A stretch of 64,000 nucleotides of DNA, taken from NCBI GenBank assembly GCA_903839085.1, contig CAIMBE010000076.1, positions 1-64,000 on the forward strand, in the 5' to 3' direction. This DNA comes from an uncultured beta proteobacterium. Its GTDB lineage: Bacteria > Pseudomonadota > Gammaproteobacteria > Burkholderiales > Burkholderiaceae_C. Shown in pieces: positions 55,124 to 64,000 of the stretch (its first letter is position 1; every line of letters begins with the position of its first letter). The notes below the pieces were generated by a model, which saw only the letters and a list, made by a program, of their open reading frames with translations, did no database searches and was not told where the DNA came from. A program made the translations under genes and the position numbers.

Positions 55124-56772
55124 TTGCTGTCGCTCCCGCCGGCAATGCGCGCTTCATACTCGGGCTTGAAATAGCGGAACATGCTTTTGAGCGGGTCGCC
55201 CGAGGTCTTGCCCAGCGCGCACAGGCTGGCCACTCCCGTCACCTCGATCAGGTCCTCCAGTTGCTCAAGATCACCGGGCTTGCCCTCGCTCTTGGCCAGG
55301 CGGCTCAGGATCTGCAGCATCTTTGCCATGCCTTCACGACACGGCACGCACTTGCCGCACGATTCCTTGGTCAGGAAGCCCATCAGGTAGCGCGCCACCT
55401 CGACCATGTCGGTGTCCTCGTCCATCAGCAGCAGGCCGCCGGCGCCGATCGGCGCGCCGAGCTTGGACATGCCGTCAAAGTCCAGCGGCGCATCGATCAG
55501 GTCGGCCGGGATCGAGCCGCCCATGGCGCCGCCGAAGTGGATCGCCTTGAGCGTCTTGCCGTCGCGCACGCCGCCGCCGATGTCAAAGACCAGGGTGCGC
55601 AGCGGCGTGCCCATCGGCACTTCGACGATGCCGCTGTTGACAACGTTGCCCGACAGCGAAATCAGCTTCGTACCCTTGCTCTTTTCCGAACCGATGCTGG
55701 TGAACCAGTCGGCACCTTTCTCTATGATCTGGGGCACGTTGGCCCAGGTCTCGACGTTATTGAGGTTGCTCGGCTTGTCCCATATGCCCGAGACCGAGGT
55801 GCGGATGTACTTGGGCCGCGGTTCGGGCGGATTGCCTTCGATCGAGCGCATCAGGGCGCTCGACTCGCCTGAGACGAAGATGCCGACGTCGAAGTGCAGT
55901 TCGCACTCGAAGTCGAAGCCGGTGCCAAGGATGTTCTTGCCCAGCAGGCCGTATTCGGCTGCCTGGGCCAATGCGTTCCTGACATGCTTTTCCAGCAGCG
56001 GCATGTCGTGGCGCGTGTACATAAAGCCCTTTTGCGCGCCGATGGCGTAGGCGCCGATGATCAGGCCTTCGAGGATCTTGTGCGGGTTGCCGGTGAGCAT
56101 GGCCCGGTCCATGAAGGCGGCCGATTCGCCTTCGTGGCCGTTGACGATGACGTACTTGGTCTTATCCGGCGCGTTGCGGGTGGTCTCCCATTTCAAGCCG
56201 GCCGGGAAGCCGCCGCCGCCGCGGCCTCGCAGGTTGGCCTTCTTGACCTCGTCGAGCACCTGCTCCGGGCTCATCGAGGTCAAGGCCTTGACCAGCGCCT
56301 TGTAGCCGTCAAGCGCCAGATAGTCGTCGATCCTCATCGGGTCCAACTTCGGGTTGTCGCCGATCAGAAGGCGCGTCTGGTGCTTGTAGAACGGCACCTC
56401 GTGCATGTGCACCGCCCTGGCGCCGGTATTGGGGTCCTGGTACACCAGACGCTCGACGACCTCGCCCTTGAGCGTGGCTGTGATGATCTCCGGCACGTCG
56501 ACCGGGCTGACCTCGAAGTAGCAGATGTCCCCGGGAGTGACCACCACGTTCGGACCCTTCTCGCAGTAGCCGTGGCAGCCGGTGGTTCTGACCTCGACTG
56601 CGTTGCCGAGCGTGGCGGCTTGCGCGACGAAGGCAGCAGCGACCGCCGCCGAGTCCATGCCGTCGCAGGCTGCGCCGGCACAAACCGCGATGCAGGGTCT
56701 TGCGGGATCCCGGCCTGCCAGGATTTCTGCTCTGAATTTTTCCAGCTCAGCGGCTGATTGGAACTTTGGCAT
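55120..56772 (-). CDS. bamH: NuoF-like subunit (BamH homologue, cluster 2)
   Basis: MPKFQSAAELEKFRAEILAGRDPARPCIAVCAGAACDGMDSAAVAAAFVAQ...; paralogue of 45382-47040. ORF-track start at 56874 is overextended. Confidence 0.9.
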   Translation of the reverse strand: MPKFQSAAELEKFRAEILAGRDPARPCIAVCAGAACDGMDSAAVAAAFVAQAATLGNAVEVRTTGCHGYCEKGPNVVVTPGDICYFEVSPVDVPEIITATLKGEVVERLVYQDPNTGARAVHMHEVPFYKHQTRLLIGDNPKLDPMRIDDYLALDGYKALVKALTSMSPEQVLDEVKKANLRGRGGGGFPAGLKWETTRNAPDKTKYVIVNGHEGESAAFMDRAMLTGNPHKILEGLIIGAYAIGAQKGFMYTRHDMPLLEKHVRNALAQAAEYGLLGKNILGTGFDFECELHFDVGIFVSGESSALMRSIEGNPPEPRPKYIRTSVSGIWDKPSNLNNVETWANVPQIIEKGADWFTSIGSEKSKGTKLISLSGNVVNSGIVEVPMGTPLRTLVFDIGGGVRDGKTLKAIHFGGAMGGSIPADLIDAPLDFDGMSKLGAPIGAGGLLLMDEDTDMVEVARYLMGFLTKESCGKCVPCREGMAKMLQILSRLAKSEGKPGDLEQLEDLIEVTGVASLCALGKTSGDPLKSMFRYFKPEYEARIAGGSDSK

Positions 56773-56780
56773 GGGATGAC

Positions 56781-57233
56781 CTAGTCGTATTGTTTCAGGA
56801 CGTCGGCGACCTTTTCCGGCGTCATCCGGCCATAGTGCTTGCCGTCGACGATCAGTTCGGGTGCGATGCTGCAACTGCCTAAACAGGCGCCGGTTGCAAA
56901 CGTGAATCTGGCGTCGGCGTCGGTCTGCCCGTCCTTCAGGCCGGTGAGTTCCTCGACCTTGGCCTGCAGCCGGGCCGCCCCGCGCAGGTGGCAGGTCATC
57001 CCGGTGCAGACGTGCACTTCGTGGCGTCCCTTCGGGGTCAGGCTGAAGGTCTTGTAGAAGCTGGCGATCTGCATCACCTGGGCGAACGGCACCGCCAGCG
57101 CATCGGCCACCTGGTGCATCACTTCCCTGGGCAGCCAGTGGTTTTCGTGCTGGATCTCCACCAGTGCGTGGATCAGCGAGCTAGGCTGGCCCCGGTATTT
57201 CTCGATGATGGCGTTGACCTTTTCTTCGCTCAT
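56781..57233 (-). CDS. bamG: NuoE-like subunit (BamG homologue, cluster 2)
   Basis: MSEEKVNAIIEKYRGQPSSLIHALVEIQHENHWLPREVMHQVADALAVPFAQVMQIASFYKTFSLTPKGRHEVHVCTGMTCHLRGA. Confidence 0.9.
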   Translation of the reverse strand: MSEEKVNAIIEKYRGQPSSLIHALVEIQHENHWLPREVMHQVADALAVPFAQVMQIASFYKTFSLTPKGRHEVHVCTGMTCHLRGAARLQAKVEELTGLKDGQTDADARFTFATGACLGSCSIAPELIVDGKHYGRMTPEKVADVLKQYD

Positions 57234-57300
57234 GGTAAGGGTGAACCTTTGGTTGCCTGTGGGTTAAGGGGACAGAACATCGCCATTGCGACATTTCTTT

Positions 57301-57379
57301 CGTCATCGCGAGCGAAGCGTGGCGATCCATGGCTTCGGGCTGCATGGATTGCCACGTCGCTGCGCTCCTCGCAAGGACG
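57301..57379. repeat. REP-like palindromic element, copy 10 (bamF-bamG gap of cluster 2)
   Basis: CGTCATCGCGAGCGAAGCGTGGCGATCCATGGCTTCGGGCTGCATGGATTGCCACGTCGCTGCGCTCCTCGCAAGGACG. Confidence 0.88.
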
Positions 57380-57420
57380 GTGCTCCTTCATGTTTCGGGG
57401 TGACGTTGATGCCATGACAG

Positions 57421-58191
57421 TCAGGCGGCCGCGGCGACCTGTGCCTGCTTGCCGTTCAGACGGACCATGCCCTGCTCCGACAGGGCAAGCAGGTGGTGCG
57501 CCACTTCCGAGTCCTGGATGCCGAGCTTGTGCGCAATGGCATCGGTCGTCGTCACATCGGCGCGCAGTGCGCCCATGATGCGACTCATGGTCAGCTTGTC
57601 AAGCACCAGTTCCTTGAACAGCGGCTCGTAGTCGGGCCGGGCGAAGAACTCCTTGTAACCGTCTTGCGTCCGCTTGGCGACCCGGAAGCGCTCGCGCTCG
57701 ACCAGTTTGTAATACGGCACCAGTTGCGTCGCCGCCTTCAGGCCGGCCTGAAGGTCGGCGACGTCGCGACCTTCCGAAGAGCCGAAAGGGCCGAGGCTTT
57801 TGATCTTGGCGCCAAATTCGTTCATGATTTCTGCGAAGCGTATGCCTTCTCCGGCGGAGACCCACTCAAGGCGCAGCCGGTCGGAATTGACGCCGATGTT
57901 CTCCAGGATGCGCTTGGCGACGAAGCTGTTGCCCAGGGCGTCGTAATTGCCTTCGGGGTTGTAGTGGCAGTCGCCCAGATGGCAGCCGCCGATAAACACC
58001 CCGTCGGCCTTCTTGGCGAAGGCGCGGAAGATGAACTCCAGGTCGACCCGGCCCGAACACATCAGTCGGATCACGCGCAGATAGGGCGGATACTGGAAGC
58101 GCGAGACGCCGGCAAGATCGGCGCCGCCATAGCAGCACCAGTTGCACAGGAAACCGACGATGACCGGTTTGAATTCGGAGGGAGCAGCCAT
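57421..58191 (-). CDS. bamF: MvhD-like subunit (BamF homologue, cluster 2)
   Basis: MAAPSEFKPVIVGFLCNWCCYGGADLAGVSRFQYPPYLRVIRLMCSGRVDLEFIFRAFAKKADGVFIGGCHLGDCHYNPEGNYDALGNSFVAKR. Confidence 0.9.
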   Translation of the reverse strand: MAAPSEFKPVIVGFLCNWCCYGGADLAGVSRFQYPPYLRVIRLMCSGRVDLEFIFRAFAKKADGVFIGGCHLGDCHYNPEGNYDALGNSFVAKRILENIGVNSDRLRLEWVSAGEGIRFAEIMNEFGAKIKSLGPFGSSEGRDVADLQAGLKAATQLVPYYKLVERERFRVAKRTQDGYKEFFARPDYEPLFKELVLDKLTMSRIMGALRADVTTTDAIAHKLGIQDSEVAHHLLALSEQGMVRLNGKQAQVAAAA

Positions 58192-58232
58192 TCTGGGTAC
58201 CTTAGGTCGGCGTTGTCAATATTCGGCGCGCA

Positions 58233-61200
58233 TCAGACTTCTTCGAGCGCGGCGTCGATCTGGTTGAACACTTCGTCGTCCGTGTAGTGCGAGAGGCTGA
58301 TGGCCGCGGTCGGACACTTGGCCACGCACAGCCCGTCGCCCTTGCACAGCACCGCATTGACCACCGCCTTCTTGCCGCGCGGCGTGTCCTCGAACGAGAT
58401 CGCGCCGTAGGTGCACACCGAGATGCAGGCACCGCAGGAGACGCAGTCCCTGGCGGCCACCGAGCACACGGCGCCCGAAGCAACCACCGTGTCGCGGGAC
58501 AGCAGGGTGAGGGCGCGTCCGGCCGCGCCGTAAGCCTGGGTGATGGTTTCCGACATATGCTTCGGATACTGCGCCGTGCCGCACAGGTAGACACCTTCCG
58601 CGGCAAAGTCCACCGGCCGCAGCTTGGCGTGGGCCTCCTGGAAGAAGCCGTCCGGGCCCAAGGGCACCTTGAACATGCGCGCCAGCTCGGCGGCGCCGGC
58701 GGCGGGGATCACCGCCGCAGCGAGCACGATGGCATCGACGTCGAGTTCGAGCTTCCTGCCCAGAATCGCGTCAAACGCGGTGACCCGGATGAAGCTGCGC
58801 CCGCCCTGTTCGAGGCTTTCGAGTTGCGGCTTGTCGTCCGGCTCAAAGCGAATGAACTTGACGTTCTGGTTGGACGCCTCGCGGTAGTAATCCTCGCGGA
58901 ACCCATAGGTCCGGATGTCGCGGAACAACACGTAGATTTCGACCTCCGGCTTGAGCGCCTTCATCTTCAGGGCGTTCTTCATGGCGCCGCTGCAGCAGAC
59001 GCGGGCACAATAGTTTCGGTCGTCGTTGCGGCAGCCGACGCACTGGATCATCACGACGCTCTGCGCCGTCATCAGTTTTTCTTCCTGCCGGGCGAGCTTT
59101 CCCTCCATCTCCAGCAGCGTCATCACCTGGTCGCTCTTGCCGTACAGGTACTCGGTCGGCTTGTACTCGGCGGCGCCGGTGGCGATGATGGCGGCGCCAT
59201 GCTTGATGGTGCGTGTGCGGCCCTTGGACTTGACCGTGGTCGTGAAATTGCCGACGTAGCCATCCACATGGGTGACCGCGGCGTCCATGATGGCGTGGAT
59301 CTTCGGATGCCGGTAGACCTTTTTCTTGAGGTCCTTGATGAAGGCCTGCACGTCCATGCCCTCGAGCGTGAAGTGGATGCGGTTGGCGACACCGCCGAGG
59401 TCCGAGGCCTTCTCGATCAGGTAGGTTTCGTAGCCCTGCTCGGCCAGCGTGTGGGCGCTGGTCATGCCGGCGACGCCGCCGCCGACCACCAGCGCGGTCT
59501 TGTCCACCGGCAGCGAGAACTCGTCCAGCGGCTCGAGCTTGCCGGCACGCGCCACCGACATGCGCACGATGTCCTTGGCCTTCTCGGTCGCGGCCTCCTG
59601 CTCCTTGGAGTGCACCCAGGTGCAGTGCTCGCGGATGTTGGCCATGTCGAAGAAGTACTGGTTGACGCCGGCCTCGCGCAGGGTGTCGCGGAACAGCGGC
59701 TCGTGCGTGCGCGGCGTGCAGGCGGCGACCACCACCCGGTTCAGGCCCTTGTCGCGGATGGTGTCGGAGATCGCCTTGGCGGTGTTGGTGGCGCAGGCGA
59801 ACAGGCTCTCCTCGACGTGCACCACGCCCGGCAAGCCCTTGGCGTACTCGGCGATGCCCGGCACGTCGACCACGCGGCCGATGTTGGCGCCGCAGCGGCA
59901 GACGAAGACGCCGACCCTGGCATCGTCCTCAGAGACATCTTTCTCTACCGGATAGACCCGTTCCTCGTTCAACTGCCCGCGCCGCGACATCAGCAGGTTG
60001 GAGGCCAGGGCGCTGGCGCCGCTGGCGCCCATCACCGCCTCGGGAATGTCCATCGGACCCTGGAAGGCGCCGCTGGTGAATATGCCCGCTCGACTGGTCT
60101 GCATCGGATTGAAGGGCTCGACCTTGCAAAAGCCGTGCTGGTTCAGCTCGATGCCAAAAACTTTGGAGAAGCGCGGGGCATCCTTGGGCGGTGCCAGGCC
60201 GACCGAGAGCACCACAAGTTCGAAGAACTCCTCCACCACCCCGTCCGGCGTGGTGTAGCGAATCGAGACATCCCCGGTTACCGGGTCTTCGCTGCCGACC
60301 GAGACGTAGCTACGGATGAAATGGACGTCGGGCAGTTTCTGTGCGCGCTGGTAGAAGCGCTCGAAATCCTTGCCATAGGAGCGGATGTCGTTGTGGAAGA
60401 TCTTGGCGTGCAGGTCGGGCAGGTGGTCCTTGGCCAGGATCACCTGCTTTTGCGTGTACGAGCAGCACACCGCCGAGCAGTAGCTGTTGGCGCCCTCAGG
60501 GTTGACCTGGCGCGAGCCGACACAGTGAATCCAGGCGATCTTGTGCGGATGCTTCTTGTCCGAGGGACGCAGGATCTGCCCCTCGTGCGGGCCGGTGGAG
60601 CAGAGCAGGCGCTCGAAGTCCATGCTCGTGACCACATTGGCGAACTGTCCGTAGCCGTAATCGTTGCGCGGCAAGGGGTCGAAGGTCTCGTAGCCGGGCG
60701 ACAGGATGATGGCGCCGACCTTGACCTTGATCTTCTCGGCTTTCTGGCCGAAGTCGATCGCGTTGTTTTCGCAGACAGTCTGGCAGATATTGCAGGTCTT
60801 GTCCTTGAGGAACAGGCAACTGTCGTCGATGTAGGTGACCAGCGGCACGGCCTGCGAAAAGTAGATATGCACGGCCTTGTTCAAGGACAGGTTCTGGTTG
60901 AACGGGTCGGGAACCTTGACCGGACAGTATTCGACGCAGACCGTGCAGCCGGTGCATTTGTCCTCGTTGACGTAGCGCGGCTTTTTCAACAGCGTGACGG
61001 TGAAGTCGCCGGGCTGGCCTTCGACGCTGTCGACGTCGGTGTAGGTCATCAACTGGATGTTGGGCTGCCGGTCGGTTTCGATGAACTTGGGCGACTCGAT
61101 GCACATCGAGCAGTCATTGGTCGGAAAGGTCTTGTCCAACTGCGACATCTTGCCGCCGACGGTGGGCGACTTCTCCACCAGGTAAACCTTGTAACCGCAC

Positions 61201-61334
61201 GACGACAGATCGAGCGCGGCCTGGATGCCGCTGATGCCGCCGCCGACGACCATCACGTCGCCCATGTTGTTGTCGTCCGCCGAACGAAGAACGTTCTGCG
61301 TGTTCCATTGCTGCTGTAAGAGTCCGAATTCCAC
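58233..61334 (-). CDS. bamE: HdrA-like subunit (BamE homologue, cluster 2)
   Basis: GDVMVVGGGISGIQAALDLSSCGYKVYLVEKSPTVGGKMSQLDKTFPTNDCSMCIESPKFIETDRQPN; paralogue of 48753-51869. Probable GTG start at 61334 (VEFGLLQQQWNTQNVLRSADDNN) with a GGCGAGG ribosome-binding site; ORF-track start at 62288 is overextended. Confidence 0.87.
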   Translation of the reverse strand: MEFGLLQQQWNTQNVLRSADDNNMGDVMVVGGGISGIQAALDLSSCGYKVYLVEKSPTVGGKMSQLDKTFPTNDCSMCIESPKFIETDRQPNIQLMTYTDVDSVEGQPGDFTVTLLKKPRYVNEDKCTGCTVCVEYCPVKVPDPFNQNLSLNKAVHIYFSQAVPLVTYIDDSCLFLKDKTCNICQTVCENNAIDFGQKAEKIKVKVGAIILSPGYETFDPLPRNDYGYGQFANVVTSMDFERLLCSTGPHEGQILRPSDKKHPHKIAWIHCVGSRQVNPEGANSYCSAVCCSYTQKQVILAKDHLPDLHAKIFHNDIRSYGKDFERFYQRAQKLPDVHFIRSYVSVGSEDPVTGDVSIRYTTPDGVVEEFFELVVLSVGLAPPKDAPRFSKVFGIELNQHGFCKVEPFNPMQTSRAGIFTSGAFQGPMDIPEAVMGASGASALASNLLMSRRGQLNEERVYPVEKDVSEDDARVGVFVCRCGANIGRVVDVPGIAEYAKGLPGVVHVEESLFACATNTAKAISDTIRDKGLNRVVVAACTPRTHEPLFRDTLREAGVNQYFFDMANIREHCTWVHSKEQEAATEKAKDIVRMSVARAGKLEPLDEFSLPVDKTALVVGGGVAGMTSAHTLAEQGYETYLIEKASDLGGVANRIHFTLEGMDVQAFIKDLKKKVYRHPKIHAIMDAAVTHVDGYVGNFTTTVKSKGRTRTIKHGAAIIATGAAEYKPTEYLYGKSDQVMTLLEMEGKLARQEEKLMTAQSVVMIQCVGCRNDDRNYCARVCCSGAMKNALKMKALKPEVEIYVLFRDIRTYGFREDYYREASNQNVKFIRFEPDDKPQLESLEQGGRSFIRVTAFDAILGRKLELDVDAIVLAAAVIPAAGAAELARMFKVPLGPDGFFQEAHAKLRPVDFAAEGVYLCGTAQYPKHMSETITQAYGAAGRALTLLSRDTVVASGAVCSVAARDCVSCGACISVCTYGAISFEDTPRGKKAVVNAVLCKGDGLCVAKCPTAAISLSHYTDDEVFNQIDAALEEV

Positions 61335-61348
61335 GTTGATGTCCTCGC

Positions 61349-62503
61349 CTAGATCGCTTCCCGAATGACTTCGGTGATGTCCTTTATCTCGATGGAGGCA
61401 CCCCCATCCGGCCGGCCCAGGCGGCTGTCCTCGAAATTGGTGGTGCAGTAGGGGCAGGCTGTCACCATGATCTGCGCCCCCGTGCCCACGGCCTGCTCCA
61501 GACGCAGATCGGAAAAGCGCTCGCCCTTGGGCGTTTCCATCCAGATGCGACCGCCCCCGCCTCCGCAGCAGAAGCTGTTCTTGCGGTTCTCGGACATCTC
61601 CTTCAACTGCAGTCCCGGCACGCTCTTGAGTGCCTCGCGCGGCTCGTCGTAGACGCCGTTGTGACGGCCGAGGTAGCAGGGATCGTGGAAGGTGACGGTC
61701 CGGGCGAATTCCTTGGTCAGCTTCAGCCGGCCCTCGTTGATCAGCTGGTGCAGGAACTCGGTGATGTGGATCACCTCGAAATTGACCTTGAACTCGCGGT
61801 ACTCGTTCTTGAAGCTGTGATAGCAGTGCGGCGACGACACCAGGATCTTCGTGACGCCGTGGCCGACAAAGTTGCTGATGTTCTGGCGTGCCAGGGTCTT
61901 GAACAGCTTCTCGTCGCCGGTCTTGCGGATGCTCTCGCCGCAGCAGCTCTCGTCGGTGCCAAGGATGCCGAAGTCGACGCCCGCCGCCTGCAGTATCTCC
62001 ACCGTGGCCTTGGCTATCTTCTTGCCGCGCGGATCGTGTGCGAGGTAGCAGCCGGGCGAGTAAAGGATTTCCATGCCTTCCTCGAAACGCCTGACGCCGA
62101 GATCCTTGGCCCAGTCGGCCCGCTTGGCGCGCGCTTCGCCGAACGGGTTGCCCTCGGCTCTGAGGCTGGCGGCCACACCCGGGATCGGCGCCGCGCCGCC
62201 GGCGAAGACGTCGTATTCGGTGGCGATGCGGCGCAGCGCGACGCCGGACTCGATCTGCTTGACATCGCGCGGGCAGACCTGCGGGCATTTTCCGCAGGTG
62301 GTGCAGCGCCAGATGTCCTCGCTGTCAATCTCGGTCAGGCCGAATGTGGCCTCGCGCACCACCTTGCGCATGCTGAACTTGTTGACCCGGCTCCAGGGAC
62401 AGACGGTGTCGCACATGCCGCACTGGTAACAGGATTTGAAAGCATCGCCGCCGGCCGCCTTGATGGCGTCGATGATTTCCTTTTGGGGGGCTGCTGTTTC
62501 CAT
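61349..62503 (-). CDS. bamD: HdrD/GlpC-like subunit (BamD homologue, cluster 2)
   Basis: METAAPQKEIIDAIKAAGGDAFKSCYQCGMCDTVCPWSRVNKFSMRKVVREATFGLTEIDSEDIWRCTTCGKCPQVCPRDVKQIESG. Confidence 0.9.
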   Translation of the reverse strand: METAAPQKEIIDAIKAAGGDAFKSCYQCGMCDTVCPWSRVNKFSMRKVVREATFGLTEIDSEDIWRCTTCGKCPQVCPRDVKQIESGVALRRIATEYDVFAGGAAPIPGVAASLRAEGNPFGEARAKRADWAKDLGVRRFEEGMEILYSPGCYLAHDPRGKKIAKATVEILQAAGVDFGILGTDESCCGESIRKTGDEKLFKTLARQNISNFVGHGVTKILVSSPHCYHSFKNEYREFKVNFEVIHITEFLHQLINEGRLKLTKEFARTVTFHDPCYLGRHNGVYDEPREALKSVPGLQLKEMSENRKNSFCCGGGGGRIWMETPKGERFSDLRLEQAVGTGAQIMVTACPYCTTNFEDSRLGRPDGGASIEIKDITEVIREAI

Positions 62504-62534
62504 GCGTTCCTATTGTGTCGTTTTATCGGAGGTC

Positions 62535-63074
62535 TTACGGTTTCGCCATGCGGGCGAAGGTGTCCATCACCTGCTGCAGGCCGTACTTGTCGATCATCGA
62601 CCCCAGGCCGATCTCGATGTTGCCGAGCTTGGGCTGGTCTTCCTCGACCTCCTCTTCGCGCTCGACGTAGATCAGCGCCTCGGCATGGCACCACTCGACG
62701 CACTTGGGCTGGTCCAGCGCCGGGGTCTCCTCGCACATGTCGCACTTCAGCGGCAGGCCCGAGTCGGGCTCCTTGAAGAGGTCGCGCGAGGGGCAGGAGG
62801 CGCGGCAGAAATCGCACTCGTTGTATTCCTTGCCGTCGATGATGTACTTGTCGCGGCCGGTGCATTCGGACTCGGTGTACTCGCCGGCATAGACCGGCAG
62901 GTAGATGTCCTTCAGCGGCAGGCGCACGATGCGGATGCGCGAGCGCGCCGGATTGTTGCTGCTGTAGCGCGGCGTCGCATGCCACGACGAGCAGATCACC
63001 TCGCAGGCCTTGCAGCCGTTGCACTTGTCGGCATCGATGGTGATCGACTTGACGATTTTCTTGACCTTAGCCAT
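62535..63074 (-). CDS. bamC: 4Fe-4S electron transfer subunit (BamC homologue, cluster 2)
   Basis: MAKVKKIVKSITIDADKCNGCKACEVICSSWHATPRYSSNNPARSRIRIVRLPLKDIYLPVYAGEYTESECTGRDKYIIDGKEYNECDFCRASCPSRD; 8-bp overlap with bamB. Confidence 0.9.
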   Translation of the reverse strand: MAKVKKIVKSITIDADKCNGCKACEVICSSWHATPRYSSNNPARSRIRIVRLPLKDIYLPVYAGEYTESECTGRDKYIIDGKEYNECDFCRASCPSRDLFKEPDSGLPLKCDMCEETPALDQPKCVEWCHAEALIYVEREEEVEEDQPKLGNIEIGLGSMIDKYGLQQVMDTFARMAKP

Positions 63075-64000
63075 TGTCGTAAATCCCCTTCTGCTCAAAT
63101 TCCTCCGCGACGAAATCCATTTCAAGTTCGTGCAGCGATTCCCTGGTCGGGATGCCCTGCTGGTTGAAGCCCTTCAACTTGTAGTACTGGTCGAGCAACT
63201 GCTTCTCCAGATCGGGGAAGCGCTTGCGCCAATGGTCCTCGGGCGGCTTGTCGTCGGCGCGGCGCATGCCGCGGCGCACATTGAGCGCGCGCATCAGCGT
63301 GCGGGTGCGCGTCGCCGACTTCCAGACATCGTCCTTGCTCATCTTGATGCCGGTGCCGGCCGTGACGAACTCCGCATAGTTGTGGATGTGGTAGGGCGGC
63401 TTCAGGGGGAACGACGAGAGACCGGCGCACATGCCCAGCGCATCGTCGATGTAGTGCATCTTCTCCATCCAGTCGACGATTTCGCAGCTGGCCTCGACCG
63501 TCGGGTAGTAGGGATTGGACATCTCCCCGCGCGGCTCCCAGTCGACGTAGTACTTCTTGAACTTCTCGTCGGGAACCTGGAACCAGTCCTTGACGAACTC
63601 TTCGCGCAACTCGCGCGTGGCAAAGGGCTCTTGCGGAAACTGGCCTTCGATCTGCGTGATGTTGATCTTCTCGCCGGTCGAGTACATCAGGTAATAGACC
63701 GGATTGAGCATGCCCAGCTTGAGCGGCAACTGCTCGTGCTTCTTTATGGTGTTGTGGTCAAACTTCTCGGCGCCCTTGCCGATGCGCCGCGCCGCCCAGT
63801 AGGTGCCGTCGGCCAGATAGTCGCCGATGCCTTCACGGCGCACCATCTTCTCCAGCAGGTAGAAGAAGCGTCCCTCGGTGTCCTCGGGCATGCCGGGGAA
63901 GTCTTCCATGGTCAGGATGCCGGCCTCCAGCAGCTCGAGGCCGAAGGCCATCGCCTGCGGTGCGGAGAAGCCGTCAACGCCGTACTCGGTGGCTTTTTGC
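63067..64000 (-). CDS. bamB: Class II benzoyl-CoA reductase catalytic subunit BamB (cluster 2, canonical-looking; 5' part outside window)
   Basis: EDTEGRFFYLLEKMVRREGIGDYLADGTYWAARRIGKGAEKFDHNTIKKHEQLPLKLGMLNPVYYLMYSTGEKINITQIEGQFPQEPF...CAGLSSFPLKPPYHIHNYAEF; frame stays open to the window edge. Confidence 0.9.
   Translation of the reverse strand, partial: QKATEYGVDGFSAPQAMAFGLELLEAGILTMEDFPGMPEDTEGRFFYLLEKMVRREGIGDYLADGTYWAARRIGKGAEKFDHNTIKKHEQLPLKLGMLNPVYYLMYSTGEKINITQIEGQFPQEPFATRELREEFVKDWFQVPDEKFKKYYVDWEPRGEMSNPYYPTVEASCEIVDWMEKMHYIDDALGMCAGLSSFPLKPPYHIHNYAEFVTAGTGIKMSKDDVWKSATRTRTLMRALNVRRGMRRADDKPPEDHWRKRFPDLEKQLLDQYYKLKGFNQQGIPTRESLHELEMDFVAEEFEQKGIYDNG

Noticed and set aside
58287-61319. 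1010-aa plus-strand ORF opposite bamE2
   Set aside because: Antisense shadow ORF in high-GC sequence; low-complexity His/Arg/Gly-rich translation with no domain motifs, while the minus strand encodes a clear HdrA-like protein.

Overview
This 64 kb window is GC-rich and looks betaproteobacterial (a Comamonadaceae or Rhodocyclales-like style is inference only). It reads as a catabolic island for aromatic and N-heteroaromatic acids, with almost no housekeeping genes. From left to right: (i) an N-heterocycle module on the minus strand (enamidase, molybdenum hydroxylase, 6-hydroxynicotinate-reductase-like protein, UPF0280, two AA_synth/DUF1185 proteins, Liv-type ABC transporter); (ii) TetR, Usp, a TRAP/TAXI transporter, a second complete Liv-type ABC transporter and an alpha/beta hydrolase; (iii) an aerobic benzoyl-CoA epoxidation (box) cluster with a BoxR/BzdR-type HTH-shikimate-kinase regulator; (iv) a convergent ATP-dependent class I benzoyl-CoA reductase operon in bzdNOPQM order; (v) an epoxide hydrolase and an HD-domain gene; (vi) a 2-aminobenzoyl-CoA monooxygenase/reductase (ACMR)-type beta-oxidation operon with thioesterase and RidA; (vii) two paralogous clusters for the tungsten-type class II benzoyl-CoA reductase (bamB-I homologues). 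One bam cluster is complete with bamB moved to the 3' end (C-D-E-F-G-H-I-B). The other has canonical B-C-D-E-F-G-H-I order, with bamB cut by the window edge. The most striking observation is class I, two divergent class II and aerobic epoxidase benzoyl-CoA systems within about 42 kb. A family of palindromic REP-like elements, some expanded into tandem arrays, sits in module boundaries and operon gaps; it also forms two CDS 3' tails. Long plus-strand ORFs opposite the bam, bzd and ABC genes are shadow ORFs. No tRNA, rRNA, CRISPR or transposase gene was recognised. All calls come from reading the sequence and the supplied translations; no database search was run.
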